Translations under genes and position numbers: made by a program
The notes under the pieces: model-generated
Told to the model about the DNA's origin: nothing
The model's input: only the letters and a program-made list of their open reading frames with translations
The model's database searches: none
Source: Vitis vinifera
Taxonomy: Eukaryota > Streptophyta > Magnoliopsida > Vitales > Vitaceae
NCBI RefSeq assembly: GCF_030704535.1
Contig: NC_081815.1
Span: 1,317,001-1,381,000 of the forward strand
DNA length: 64,000 nucleotides
Direction of reading: 5' to 3'
In this document: positions 49,201 through 62,639 of the stretch, in pieces
Layout of the letters: every line of letters starts with the position of its first letter
How positions within the stretch are numbered: position 1 is the first letter of the stretch

Positions 49201-52200
49201 CCTCATTCATCATTGCCCTGATTATATAATAATACACATATCACAAAAGCATCACACAGAAACCTAATATCTACTACAATAAAAGAAAATTACCTAAATG
49301 CAACATCTGCAACTGCAAAAACATGAGGGCTTAGCTCTCCAAATGTAGCTCCTTTATACTGCTCCATCATGTGTGTATCATATAGATGTGGTAATCTTTG
49401 AAAAGGGTTTACAGCAATCAGGATATTTCCAGTGTATGTCTGGGAAAGATAATCAGGAAATGGTCTGATAAAACTATCTACAAGTTTCATCCTTTATTTT
49501 ACTTAAATCAATTTCATAATGTAAAATCATAAAAAGATAAATTATAATATCTCACATAGATTTCATTAAGTTCATATCTGGTAGCCAAGTTTTGCAGAAC
49601 TCCTGGTTCATGCAAATATGAAAGCTTTGTCATATCATCTACACCTCCAGGAGGAGCTTCAGTATCCTTTGGAAACACTTTTGATATATTTGTGACAACC
49701 TGTAATCAGTTTCCAGTCAGCAGGAACTATAGAACCATAAATTAGAATTTCATATTTAAGAAAGGAAGTCCCTTTCTGATTCTGATATATGGAAACAAAC
49801 ACAATTCCACTTTGAAAAAGTTTAAAATTGGTCTCATAATGAGGCCAGGTTCTATATAGTTATTTGGAATCCAACAACTTGAACAAAAGTATTTTCAATG
49901 AGGAAATACAGAATTAAATAGAAAATCAAAGGGTAAAGCCCATCTTCATGCATTGTATTCCAAAACTAACAAACAAAAAGAAAACAAAATAAAAGCATAA
50001 AACTATACCAGCAAATGCAAAAAGTTCCAAAGTTGAAGAAAATATGCCCGGCTAAAGCAATTTAAAATCAAGAAATATAAGGACCAAAGCAGAATATCCT
50101 TTAGCTTTGAAGCTGCTCATTTATGGATAATTTTTTTTTTTCTGTTGCACTCCTTCCAAACCACCCAAATGGGGCAAAGAGACAGTGCCCTCCAAATAAG
50201 AACTGTTTCAACATTTGTTGACATGATTCAACAATACAAAATGAATCTTACACTAAGTCAACAACACCAAACCATCCAAAAAGGGGCAAGAGAAAATATC
50301 ACAGATAAAATATACTATGATAGACCAAAAATGAAATAAAAGGCGAGCCACAATTCAGCAAAAGCTGTACAGGTGACCCACTTGTGGTTGCCCAGTTTTA
50401 ATTGAGGTGATCCACAATCAAGCATCTGTTTCTAATTGAGACCAAAAAATAATATTAAATAAAAATCAAGGAGTAAAGGAATAACTCTCCCCTATAGAAG
50501 CAACAAAACCTAGAAAACAATCTCACCAAGAAAATGCCATTAGAATTCCTTTCTGCAACACCATACACTCCAAATTGATATGAACTTTGATTAAATAACT
50601 CTTGGGAACAATAAAAGAGAAAAGAAAACAAAGACAACCTATTCCAACTTAATTTGTAAACATTTCACATTACTTCAACTAAGGACATGGCACCCACAAA
50701 AAAATTTCTAACCGTAATAACTAAAAAATTGTTCTCTTCAAGATGGGAGTCACTCAAAAGAAAAACAAACAAAGAATTCCCTACTAGTCAAATCTCTTTT
50801 TGAAACCCAAATCTTTGACAGACCCATCAAACCCTTTCATAATTGCTTCCCAAACCTCTAACCATGATTTCCCCTTGCCTTAGTGGAACACTAATCAGCA
50901 CTTCTACAATTATACTTCCAAATAACATTTTTTTTAAACATTTGAAATTTTTTATAAAATTCCATCAATCCCCAAGATTCTGAAACCTGTATGCTTAAAA
51001 TTAAAGCTTTGGTTCCAGAATTCCGTTGACTTTTGAGTTTTTAAAATTTAAAGGTTTAAACTTGTCAAACCTACTACAAAAATGTCTTTCCATAGTTACT
51101 GTTGAGTTATGTCAGTAAGCCTTGAGTTATGTGAGGCTGCTCCACTTTCAGTTTTTCAAAGATAAAATGAATGACAATAAAGAGTGAATTAATTGAAGCA
51201 GCAGGTTTACTGGCTGGTGTCACACCACCAGGTTGCCTTGATAATGAAGTTTATATTGGTAGAGTTCACATTAGAGTAACTGTCTATTGAAAATTATTCA
51301 TATTGTGTTACTTATCAAAAAAAAAAAATTATTCATATTGTGTTGATAAACTCTTTGGAAATTTCAATTGCATCCCAAATCAGATCATTTACACAAACTA
51401 CAATGTCCATGACATATTAAGAAAAGAAACAACACAAACTAATAGCACTCACAGTTTTCCCATTTGTGATATGAACATGAACCTCTTGACTATTAATCCG
51501 AAACACTTCTCCATCAATCCATGCTAACACTGGATCTTCAACCCATACATGAGAACCCACAATAATGTTAACTGGTGCTGCCTGCAAACATACGAGGGCA
51601 TCAGGCATGTAAAAAACAAATCAATGTTTCAATAACCAATGATAATTAAATGAGCTTCAAAATCTTTACACAAAAAAAAAATTCAGGGAAAAAAAAAGGC
51701 ATCATAAAATTGATGTTGCTAAGGTGGCAAGGGAGTTTCTTTGACAAGGCCAAGAAGAAGGGTTTGGAGGTTCACCCCTTTATGCTTGTTTTCAAGTGGC
51801 TAGAAGAGCAGAATTACAGGATCTTTGAAGGTTTGGAGAGCTCTGATTTGTTGAAAAGATTGTTATATCTCTTTTTCCTTGGTTCATAAGCTCTGGAGTG
51901 ATGTAAATTAATCTTTTCGAGATTCCACAGATAGTCTGTTTTCACCTATTGTAGTTCCTTTCCCCAGTTTTTGTCACTTAGGTGCTCCTTGTCATTTCCT
52001 GTGTACTGAGTTGCACCCTCTCTCTTCCCTTCCTCCCCCCCACACATACATTTTTCCATATACATTATTTACTATTTGATTATTTAAAAAAAAAAATGAA
52101 TTTCTAACATGTATAATGTAATGGTGCATTAACCATCCCATGCTATATTTAAACAAACTCTCAAGAAAGGCATATATAGCACAAGAATTGAGGAAGAATA

Positions 52201-54403
52201 GGAACTGATTCACAAGTTACAACTATATTGTAGAGTTTCCAAATAACTACCTCTGATGCAGATATCTAACATGTTTTTTTTGTAATGACTGAATATTTAT
52301 GGTAGGTAACAACATCTTCACAAGGTTCCATATGAATTTCATAACATAATCATCTGGAAGTTCCTAAAGGAATATACTTAACAAATGGTTTGTTTATAGA
52401 AACAGAAACCCTCGTTTACCCCATCTTGGTGTTAAACCACCAATTTGGACCAAAAGTCCAATGTCTAAGCTATTAAGTAATCAATCGACAATGTATATTG
52501 ACCCAACTTATATGGGCTAAAGCCATAAGAAATATGCTTTAATAAGAATTTGATGCTAGGAACAAGAATTCTCATTTACTACCTGCTTTAAGCTATCAAT
52601 CGAAGATGAGATCAAGAAATGGGGGAAGTAAGATGTGAAATCATAACATCCCAAAAAATGGGGGAAATAAAGCAATGAGGTTTGAATTCATAACCTCTTA
52701 GAAAACCAGCTTTTAGTATCATGTTAGGCTATTAATTTGACCAAAAGGCTTAAGCTATTAGGTAATGGGCGCTAATGATGTATATCAAGTAGATTCACTT
52801 GGGCTAAATTCGTAACCCCTAGTTAGATTTGGGGAACATCAACCATGTTGGGTCCAGAACCAAAAGGAATTCAGTTATTACTCAATATCTGAATTCTACC
52901 AATATTAAGGAAAGCACAAGCAATCAACTGTAATGGCAGCAGCCCAGACACGCCATTGTATCATCCACTGTTGCAAAGGCCATTATGACATCCTCTATCT
53001 CTATATCTGCCACTGAAACAGCACCAATTGTGTGGCCACAGCCCCCATTTCTATGCCAACGACTATTATCATTTCCCCACAAGACCCCTTGTTTAAAGAT
53101 AAGATAGCTGTTGAGTGCCAACACCATCATGCACACACAGGAGTTCTTTACTACTATTTAAGAAGTAGTATGATAGGCCCACACTATGTGCTGCCTACAT
53201 CAGTGCCATGTACCTCAGCTTTCGTCATTTATTTCAACAATAAGTTACAAAGCATTCCTGTACCAGAGAAACCGTGGATTTAATGAACTTACTAGAAAGT
53301 TACCCATGCGGAAAATCAAAAGCATGCCTAACTGTTCAGTTTAGAAAGAATCTAAGTTGAGATTAAATCAAGGAAAAAATCTAACTAAAATAGGTGCCTC
53401 AAGGACCAATCATTTATACTTATCCAATCTACTGCTAACTAATATCAGGAATAAGCAAAGGCCAAGAACCCTTCAACAAACCCTTCTGGTACTTCAGCAC
53501 AAGCCAGCTCTAAGATCCATCTCTTGGTCATAGTGATTTGATGCAAGCCTGCTCCAAGAGTTATCACTTAGGCTTAAAGGTGGCATTATCACACCCCAAC
53601 AACCCCTCTCCAACATGATGTTCCCACGAGTCAATCCATGACTGATATGAATTCTTGTGTCGGACTTTGACCATCTCATATGAAAACAATTAACGCTCAA
53701 TGAGAATAGATCAAACCTTTTATGGTATTTGATGTTACATCTTCCAATCTTGTTCTAAAAGCCATCCCCAGGGCTTAACCAGCTACATTTTTCCACCTCA
53801 ACAAAATTATTTACTTATCATTAAATTTCCAAAACTGATGTTGCAAAACAAGGGATGCATGCATTCCCGCTTGTAGCATTTTGATTGGTGATAGAACCAA
53901 TCTTTTATCCAATAATGTGATTGTTAAGAATTCTAAGTGATCAAATTTCACATCCTAGGATCTTTCCTAATAAATATCTATAGATCAACTTCAGACATGG
54001 ATGAAGCAATACACTTTTCCACAACTACTGTTTGGTCGAGAAACTAAAGAAAAGCAGAAAATTGCAATCTTAATGCTCTCTGTTGCTTATGCTTCCAAAT
54101 ACTGAAAAAATCACCTCACCTCAATTCAATCAAGAAGTTGCATTAGCCTAGTTCAACAATGAAATGTATTAAAAAAATCAAATTAAATTCCTTCTCCTCT
54201 CCTACATTTTCGCGGCAACCAAACGGATCATAAACCAACTAACCAAACCAAACTCTCACAACTCCTGCATCCACGCCAGAACTCCAAAACCAAACAAACA
54301 CACACGTTTTCCACACATAAGACTCAAACAAACAACAACTCAATCCAACAAATCAACCAAAACACAAACAAAACAGCTATTGGCGTATTGCTGGGATTAC
54401 CAT
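37252..54403 (-). CDS. class XI unconventional myosin (XI-K-like)
   Basis: An actin motor that moves organelles and drives cytoplasmic streaming. There are 39 coding exons, 1529 residues and intact phases: 54401-54403, 51453-51581, 49556-49699, 49294-49439, 49061-49217, 48862-48920, 48298-48457, 48024-48173, 47817-47953, 47573-47719, 47300-47401, 47164-47221, 46971-47072, 46744-46781, 46440-46566, 46183-46353, 44596-44727, 43963-44072, 43643-43703, 43167-43344, 42668-42873, 42363-42482, 42155-42253, 41815-42036, 40784-40923, 40443-40560, 40294-40344, 40132-40212, 39812-39982, 39486-39641, 39188-39394, 38568-38705, 38417-38487, 38198-38297, 38061-38117, 37902-37958, 37724-37804, 37483-37565, 37252-37372. 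The order is an SH3-like N-terminus; motor with P-loop [18 protein letters not shown] and [10 protein letters not shown] motifs after [17 protein letters not shown]; coiled coil ([13 protein letters not shown]); and DIL globular tail ([15 protein letters not shown] to [15 protein letters not shown]). Exon 1 codes only the ATG. XI-K is the closest subclass I recall. Confidence 0.96.
44146..44533. mobile_element. Tourist-like MITE in a myosin intron
   Basis: It starts GGGGCTTGTTTGGGAAC and ends TTCCCAAACGGGCTC, with TTA on both sides (44143-44145 and 44534-44536). It is 388 bp of inverted-repeat, AAAACA-rich sequence without coding capacity. The TTA target duplication and GGGC-TTGTTTGG terminus are typical of PIF/Harbinger-derived Tourist elements. 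It sits in the intron between the exons at 44596-44727 and 43963-44072. Confidence 0.8.
45065..45092. repeat. (AG)n microsatellite in a myosin intron
   Basis: About 13-14 AG units within the large intron between the exons at 46183-46353 and 44596-44727. Confidence 0.9.
45426..45762. mobile_element. MITE related to the element at 6897-7116
   Basis: It begins GGTAGTGTTTGTTTTTTTAAC and ends GTTAAAAAAAAACAAACAACACC, a clear terminal inverted repeat. Inside, GACTTTTCTATTTAGTCAAAC resembles the inner part of the 220-bp element at 6897-7116. The right flank is TAA, but the left flank is not a clean match, so the target duplication is uncertain. It lies inside the 1.45-kb myosin intron. Confidence 0.65.
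48590..48835. repeat. dispersed repeat fragment in a myosin intron
   Basis: CTGAACCGAACCAGTCAATCAGACTGATTG, CCACTGGTCCACC and, further on, GGCGGCTGAACCATTGAG share the word style of the fragment at 8690-8840. It sits in the intron between the exons at 48862-48920 and 48298-48457. Its family is unknown. Confidence 0.3.
51711..51930 (+). mobile_element. L1-type LINE fragment, 3' end, in myosin intron 2
   Basis: On the plus strand, antisense to the myosin gene, a frame reads [18 protein letters not shown], then [19 protein letters not shown], then [13 protein letters not shown]. This resembles the C-terminal zinc-binding end of plant LINE reverse transcriptases (LLRWQG.F..KAKK..., FW..W.ERN.R.FEG.E.S...LK). 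Only this end is present, as expected of 5'-truncated LINE insertions. Confidence 0.7.
52430..52835. repeat. two diverged copies of a dispersed repeat in myosin intron 1
   Basis: A block at about 52435-52520 (TTAAACCACCAATTTGGACC, AGCTATTAAGTAATC, ACTTATATGGGCTAAA) recurs at about 52725-52825 (TTAGGCTATTAATTTGACC, AGCTATTAGGTAATG, TCACTTGGGCTAAA). The phrase AAAAGCTTAAGC...AGGTAATGG is common in plant intergenic repeats. I could not place its boundaries or family. Confidence 0.45.
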
Positions 54404-57400
54404 TGCCGATTGCGCAGAGCTATCCCGTTCTCTAACTCATCGGAGTCCGAACCGAGTCGACGAGAGCTCCGACTCAATGAGTCGGATCGGACACGAACGG
54501 ACCGATACTTCTGGAGTTCCGACGACGATTCTCGCTATTTCAAAGCTTGAGAAAACGGCAATGAGAAGAAAATAAAGCTTTTTCTCTGAGGATTTCCCCC
54601 CCTTTTTCTCAGAGATTTTTGGTTTTTCTCTCTCCAGAAAAAATGAGGTGAGAGGCTTGTATACAAAAAAAGCGAAAGCTGAAGCTGAAGCTTAAGTATG
54701 GAGTACTTTTTCTCGCTCTATACTATTGTTCGTGGTCAGCTGGTAGGACACACAAGTTTCTTGTATTTGCTTCTTAACAATCCTGATTATAAATTTAGGG
54801 GTGATGATTAGATTCTAATTAAGGAATTTATTTGATTATTTTATCTGGGCACGCACTTAATATTATTTACGTTATTGCCATTCACTTGTAGAAGAAATAA
54901 ATAAATACCATATTTGAATTTCTTGTAATAATAATAATAATAATATATAAATTTCTTGCAATAATAATTTATTTTTACTTGTATTTACGGTATTAATAAT
55001 AACTGAAAATAAAATATTTTAAATAAATTTTATTTTTAAAATATAAAAAAAAAAGTTTAAAACATTTTAAAATCTAGAACAAAATTTTATTTTTAAAAAC
55101 TGTTTTTATGGATCATTTTGAAAAATATACTCATCCTTACTCTAGGCATTTTTTAATGAATAATATAAAAAGAGTATAATTTCCCGAGGGATTGTCTTTC
55201 ATAAATTAAAATATATCGTGATTTTCATCTTATAATATGAATTAATTAAATTGTGGTTGGTTTAAATTTCTAACTATTCATGAAATATAATTTTTTTTTC
55301 TATTAAAAAAAATATAAAGAAAAGCAATTAATAGTTGCACCTAAGTCCTACCCTCATGCATGGACAGCAAAGGAAAACATTTATTAAATAATACTTAGTC
55401 ATTAAGAAATAAAGGAATAATTAAAACCCATCAATTTTTGGTTGTATCTATCTACCAATACGATACACACAAATTGAAATCAATAGTTAGGCCCATACGC
55501 AATTAATTAAATTATTTATTTTAAATGATTTTATTTTAATTAATTAAATCTGGGCAAAACTGTAATATTGTGGAAAGTGAGGACCAGTTTTTTTTTTTTC
55601 ACAGGCTGGGATTTGCTAACTTTTCACGACAATGCATTGGGTAACTGCCCACCTTTTGCTAGCGCCTAAAATTTTTAAGCTAGATTTATGGGCGGAGAGG
55701 ATTCTCCCCTACATTCACTCGCACCGCTTTTAAGTTACACCGGAAGACGACAGACGCCGGTTTTTAGATCTCTGTTTGTTGGTCAAAGTCCATGGAGAAT
55801 GGTCCAATACAGAGATATTCTCCAACCAATGGAAGATTGACACGTTGGCCAAAAGAGTGGAGGACGTTTTGTGTACGGTCCGAGTGACTTTACCGAGAGT
55901 GATGAAGCAAAACGACAGCGAAGATCCACACATGTGGGATGAAATTGAGGCGAAATCACAAAACTGCCCCTGACTCGGGTCTTGACATAGATATATTCGA
56001 AAAAATGACCGAATCATTTCCGGTCTGGGGTTTATGCTTTTGCTGGAGTGGACCGGGTTGGATTTTTGAGCAATGTGTAAGATTTCGGGTGATGTTTGAG
56101 CTAGTTCAATAGTGGGTCGGGCTTGGGCCTAGATCAATTCTATGCTCCAAACTGCCTAAGATGTTGTTTCTCGTGTTGAACATTTAAATAAGGCTCAAGT
56201 TATTGAAAATAGACAATTTCTCTTGTTATATTATTCATATTTTTGTTAAGAGGAGTTAGCTTTTCTTCAAGGCTCGAGAAATAAACTAGGTAAAATCCCA
56301 CAAGTTTTGAATTCACTGCTAGAAATGAAATAGATAAGATCCCACAAATTTTGAATTCACTCCTAGAGAATTCACATGAAAATAAATGAAAAAGTCACAA
56401 TGAAAAAAAAATTAATTAAATATGAAAAAGTTTTCATTAGACAATTGTTCTCATAACTATACTTTCGACTTGAAAAGATCTACTATTAACTATTTTACAC
56501 ATTGTGCAATACAAATGTGGCTATCTAAAGTGGACTCTCTAAGAGTGTAGTAACCATATACCTCTTTCTTTTTATTGTTGCAAGTTCTCCTTAATGGAAA
56601 CATAATCCTTTATAATAGGCAAATCTCAAAGGTAACCATTTGAACAAGCTAATAGGGTTCAACCATTGATCGATGACCTTTTCTATCCGATCCCTCCTCT
56701 GAAACCGCTTAGCCATCGAACCAACCATGGTTGAACCTCAAATTGAGCATATGACATGGGGCACCACTTGACTATGCACACTTTGTTGCTTAGTATGACA
56801 AATAAAAAGAATTATATTCATTTCTAAAAGGATTTATAATATTAAAAGAAAATAGTATAATATTTTTTATAAGTTGAAATTAAATAATTGAATTTTCTTT
56901 TATTTTCAATATATTCATATTTAAATATTATACAATTTTTATTTAATAAAATTTAAAACATACTAATTTTCTTTCATTTTCAATACATTCACATTTAGAT
57001 ATCATACATATTCCATTTAAAAAAAATATTATGTATATGATTTAATTTGATAATATAAAATAAATAAATATTATTGATTGTTAATTCAGTTTTATATATT
57101 TTAAATTTTAATAATATGTCAAATATATATTTATCACGTCACCGATTCAATTACGGTTCTGCCAATAACATTGAATAATGGTACCACCGCGAGAAAGAAA
57201 AGGTTTTGCATTGATTTTGTTGGTAGAAACGATCTAATCCATGAGCATATGGATCTTATCCTGCTACGTGGAACACTTATTCTTATCTATTCACAGAATA
57301 ATCTTTGTCAACACCATGCTTTGGCCCCCAGCTTTACCACAAGCACCCCATCCCATCCTTTGAACCAATTAAAGTTAAAGGTTTATTTTTCCCAAAAGGG

Positions 57401-59868
57401 AATAATTGGACCAGGACTCTGGCCACCTATGTAACCCTTACTCCTTACGAGAATGACAACCACAAAAAGAAGAAAATAGAACCAAAACCATAAGGAATAA
57501 AGAGTTTTCTTATTCCAAACAACTTCCTTGATAAGTATTATAAATAAAATTATTTATAATTAAAAGTTGTGAGAACGAGAACATAAATGGTAGAACCAAG
57601 AGAGCGATCCTTGAAGGCTTCACGAGAATATTCTTTGCATGGGAGTATGTCATTTCATGCTTCAAGGGTCATGACTTATGTTAATGCATAAGATGGTTAT
57701 AAGGGTAAAAGCTTTTATCTTATAAATTGAACCGAGGAATAGTGAATCCTTTAAGGGTGCTTAGGCAATAACTATTGAGTAAATGGAGTGTATAATATTA
57801 GTTTGTCTCAAGACGTGATGGATATTGATGGTCGGAAACGATTGTCTTCTAAAAGAACCATTTATTGCTAGTTAATTGATGGCCAATAAATCCAATGAGT
57901 GATATCATTCGTGGTTTATATATCAAATTCATGCTCATGTTTGACACAAATTTAACGAGAAGTCCTTGTGAAAGTGGTTGTTATAGTAGTGGATGATATA
58001 TATCAATACTCTTGGCATGAAAGAGAATCCCCAACGAACATTTCTTTACATGAGTATTACACCTATATAGTTTTGTATTGGTTTCGATATTCTTCTTACA
58101 ACTTTCTTAAACTCTTGTTTGAAGAGCTCTTGGTTGTTCTTCCATAATTCAATGTTCATTATCATTGTGCGTTCAAAAGTTAGCTCGTGCATGCATCATC
58201 TCCCACTATCATAGTTGTATTTCCCTTAAACAACATCCATTGTTACAATTTGATGGATAACATTGCCTTGTACCTCAACACTACACCCAAGTTCAAGAAC
58301 TACCCTTACTTAGACCGAACCACACCTATATATCTATGAAACAACTTCTAGTAGATTACAAGGGATAATAGAATTCATTAGAAAGTTATCTTTGTTAGGA
58401 CTAAGGAAAGTTATAAGGTTTATCATCCTCAAAGATAATATCATGCTAAAAGGTTGTCTTTATCCCAAAGAGTTAACATCGTGATTTAACTCCTAATTTT
58501 AATGTCTTAATGTTCGTCGGGGATTGTGTCAAAATTGAATAATTAAACTCCAACATGTTAGTTATTATATCAATATTATAAAATTAAAAACGTATCTTTC
58601 AATGAATCTCTTTTCAAAATTATAGAATCTTGGCACATGACTTTAAGAAAAGTTGTGACACACAAAAGATCATTTTAGATCCCACCAAAAAGTACGACTT
58701 TGATTTAATCTTTTAGAGAAAAAAAACTGTATCAAATAAAATTGTAAACGCTTTTAAAAAAAAATTATAAGATCGAACTCCGAAACATAGGTAGGTGTTT
58801 TTAATTTTTTAAATTGAATTTTCTACCGTTGGTAGAGTTAGTGGATATCAATAAAACTATAGCCAAACCACGCCGAAATAAATTACATCCATTTTAGAAT
58901 ACAAAATCAGCCCCTCAGGCAGATGCATACGTGGCGCCGAATCATTGGCTCAAGTTTTGGATATTCTATTTAGTGCTACACATTACAAGATATAGAGGAT
59001 CTCATATTCACGTGTTTGAGACAGGTGGATTCAACTTCGGCACGTGATTAAATCCAAATATTAAATAATGAATTTATGAGTGAGCATTTCGAAAAATATA
59101 AGTGATGATGGTTGTTGTATTGATCAAAGGCTAAAGCCCAATTAATTCGTGGTAAAACGTGAAAATAATCATTGTTAATTTGTTAGTGATGTATTAATAA
59201 TATAATATTTTTATCAAAATTTCCATGATTAATATTATAAATGCATCTACCGTCTTAATGATTTTTTCAAGACATAAATGCCCTTGCTGAAATCCTCAAA
59301 GTAACCTTCATCACAAAAATTTCCTCTCCTTCTTGCTTTATCCTTCCTCTTCTAACCCTTCATAACCTTAATAAAATTTAACAAGAGAGTTATGCTTTTC
59401 AAAAATGAATAATTAAATAATCACATCCAATGATATTGCAAGCCCACAAGCATTATTTTTATACATATATTATTTTTATTTTTTTATCACATTTTTTAGG
59501 TTGAAAGGAGGCGTGGCGAATATGGTTCGAAAGTTCTAAGGTCAAACATTTTATGGTTGTCGAATCTTGTACCTTTGAACACTCTTAATGATGTTTAATG
59601 AATACTTTTAAGGGTATTCAATTGTATATTTTCATACGCTCTTTATGATGTATAGTCATATCATTTTTTATACTTTTAACAAAAATAATTAAATTATCAA
59701 ATTTAGCTAAAATATGCAACACAGAAGGGTCGGAGATCTCAACCATGTCCGACCTTCCAAAATTGAGCATCAAGGTTCCAAAATTTTTCTTTCCTCCATT
59801 AAAATGACAAAATTTCATTATTTCTTACTTTTAAATCACATCAATATTTTTCTTAATTATTTTTTCTA

Positions 59869-59903
<35 letters not shown>

Positions 59904-60061
59904 CCGTGTAAGAAAAAAAAAAGGAGAAAATATTAAAAGATTTTTTACTTCATTATCCTTGAGGGTATGTTTAGCTTCAAGAAAGTGTTAAGGGAAAAAA
60001 ATATATATAGAATGTTTGGCTATACTAAAAGATAAATAAATAAAAAGAAAATATAATTAAT
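54404..60061. other. intergenic region between the divergent myosin and threonine synthase genes
   Basis: The part nearest 54404 (to about 54720) is the leader and promoter of the myosin gene, rich in CT/GA runs. The rest is mostly AT-rich, with GC-richer islands at about 55670-56160 and 57170-57490. Small open frames there match nothing I recognise. A (TA)n tract occurs at about 59870-59902. No gene is supported. Confidence 0.5.
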
Positions 60062-60178
60062 AGTGTATTTGACAATGATTTTAAAAAGCATTTTTAATAT
60101 TTTTTATATTTGAAAATTTTTATCTTTTAAATATAAGAAAGACTAAAAATATTTCTTAAAATCATTATTAAATGCACT
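60062..60178. mobile_element. short MITE-like inverted-repeat element
   Basis: The left end AGTGTATTTGACAATGATTTT pairs with the right end AAAATCATTATTAAATGCACT, with a few mismatches, over about 25 bases. The total length is 117 bp. The target-site duplication is unclear. The termini resemble hAT-like MITEs frequent in woody plants. It lies about 0.5 kb upstream of the G-box array. Confidence 0.55.
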
Positions 60179-60605
60179 TTAAAATTAGTTAAAAACTAAT
60201 GTATTTTTAAATATTAAAATAAATAAAATGAGTTTAAAATTATATATAAAAATAATTTATTTGTTTTAAAATTATTTTTTTATTTTATTCCTTCTAATTT
60301 TAATCTCGATTTTCTTTTTTATATTTTTATTTAAATTTATAAATTTTGAGGAAATAAAGAGGAGTTGTGTTTGCTTCTTGAAATGTAAAAGGAAAAATGC
60401 TAAGAGAAAATGATTTTCTATGTTTGGTTTATAATAAAAAAAAAATTAAATATAATTAAAATTAGTTAAATTTTACATATTTTTAAATTAATTAATTTTG
60501 ATTTTTAATAACATTGCTTTTCTTTCCATAATATTTTTTAGAAATCAAACAATATAAAAAAAAATCATTTTCCTTTATTATACCTTCTTATATATATAGA
60601 ATGAA

Positions 60606-60699
60606 CACGTGGTATATCACGTGGTACAAAATTTAAACCAAAGCTGACCCAATTTATCCGGGACACGTGGCCCAACCACGTGGAGAATATATTCACGTG
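60606..60699 (+). promoter_or_regulatory. array of five G-boxes upstream of threonine synthase
   Basis: CACGTG occurs at 60606, 60618, 60664, 60677 and 60694, all within 94 bases and about 95-190 bases upstream of the TATA box at 60793. Four are followed by G (CACGTGG), the core of ABA-response elements. bZIP and bHLH factors (ABF, HY5, PIF and MYC types) bind such sites. The clustering suggests stress- or light-dependent control of the gene. Confidence 0.8.
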
Positions 60700-60792
60700 G
60701 AAATTAAAAAATGATTAATGAAAGATTGGTTGGTTTTCCTTTAATCAGCCAACGGGTCCAACTCGAAACGATGAGACCAATTTTTATAAGCT

Positions 60793-60800
60793 TATAAATA
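60793..60800 (+). promoter_or_regulatory. TATA box of the threonine synthase gene
   Basis: TATAAATA lies 92 bases upstream of the ATG at 60885, at the right distance for a short 5' leader, and follows the G-box array. Confidence 0.7.
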
Positions 60801-60818
60801 TTCCCCATGTTTCTGTAA

Positions 60819-62453
<1,635 letters not shown>

Positions 62454-62598
62454 GCGAGAATGGCCGGGCTAGGAATTATATTTGTATGTTGTGTTATGGA
62501 TTCCACGTTTTGATAATTGATATGTATTTTCCTCTTTGCAGAATAGAAACACTTGTGTAGAAACTGGCTGTAATATGCGTTCAAAATTTTGTGATGAC

Positions 62599-62604
62599 AA
62601 TAAA
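62599..62604 (+). terminator. poly(A) signal of threonine synthase
   Basis: AATAAA lies about 146 bases after the stop codon, in an AT-rich 3' flank. Confidence 0.5.
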
Positions 62605-62639
62605 TTTTCTTTTCGATCCTCCCACCCCCTGTTGAAGTG

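Noticed and set aside
53550-53740. Possible LTR or TRIM piece in myosin intron 1 (CACACCCCAACAACCCCTC region)
   Set aside because: The texture recalls LTR sequence, but I saw no second repeat or primer-binding site, so I do not report it as an element.
55670-56160. GC-richer island as a possible small gene
   Set aside because: It has short open frames on both strands but no recognisable protein, start context or splice pattern; it was left as unassigned intergenic sequence.
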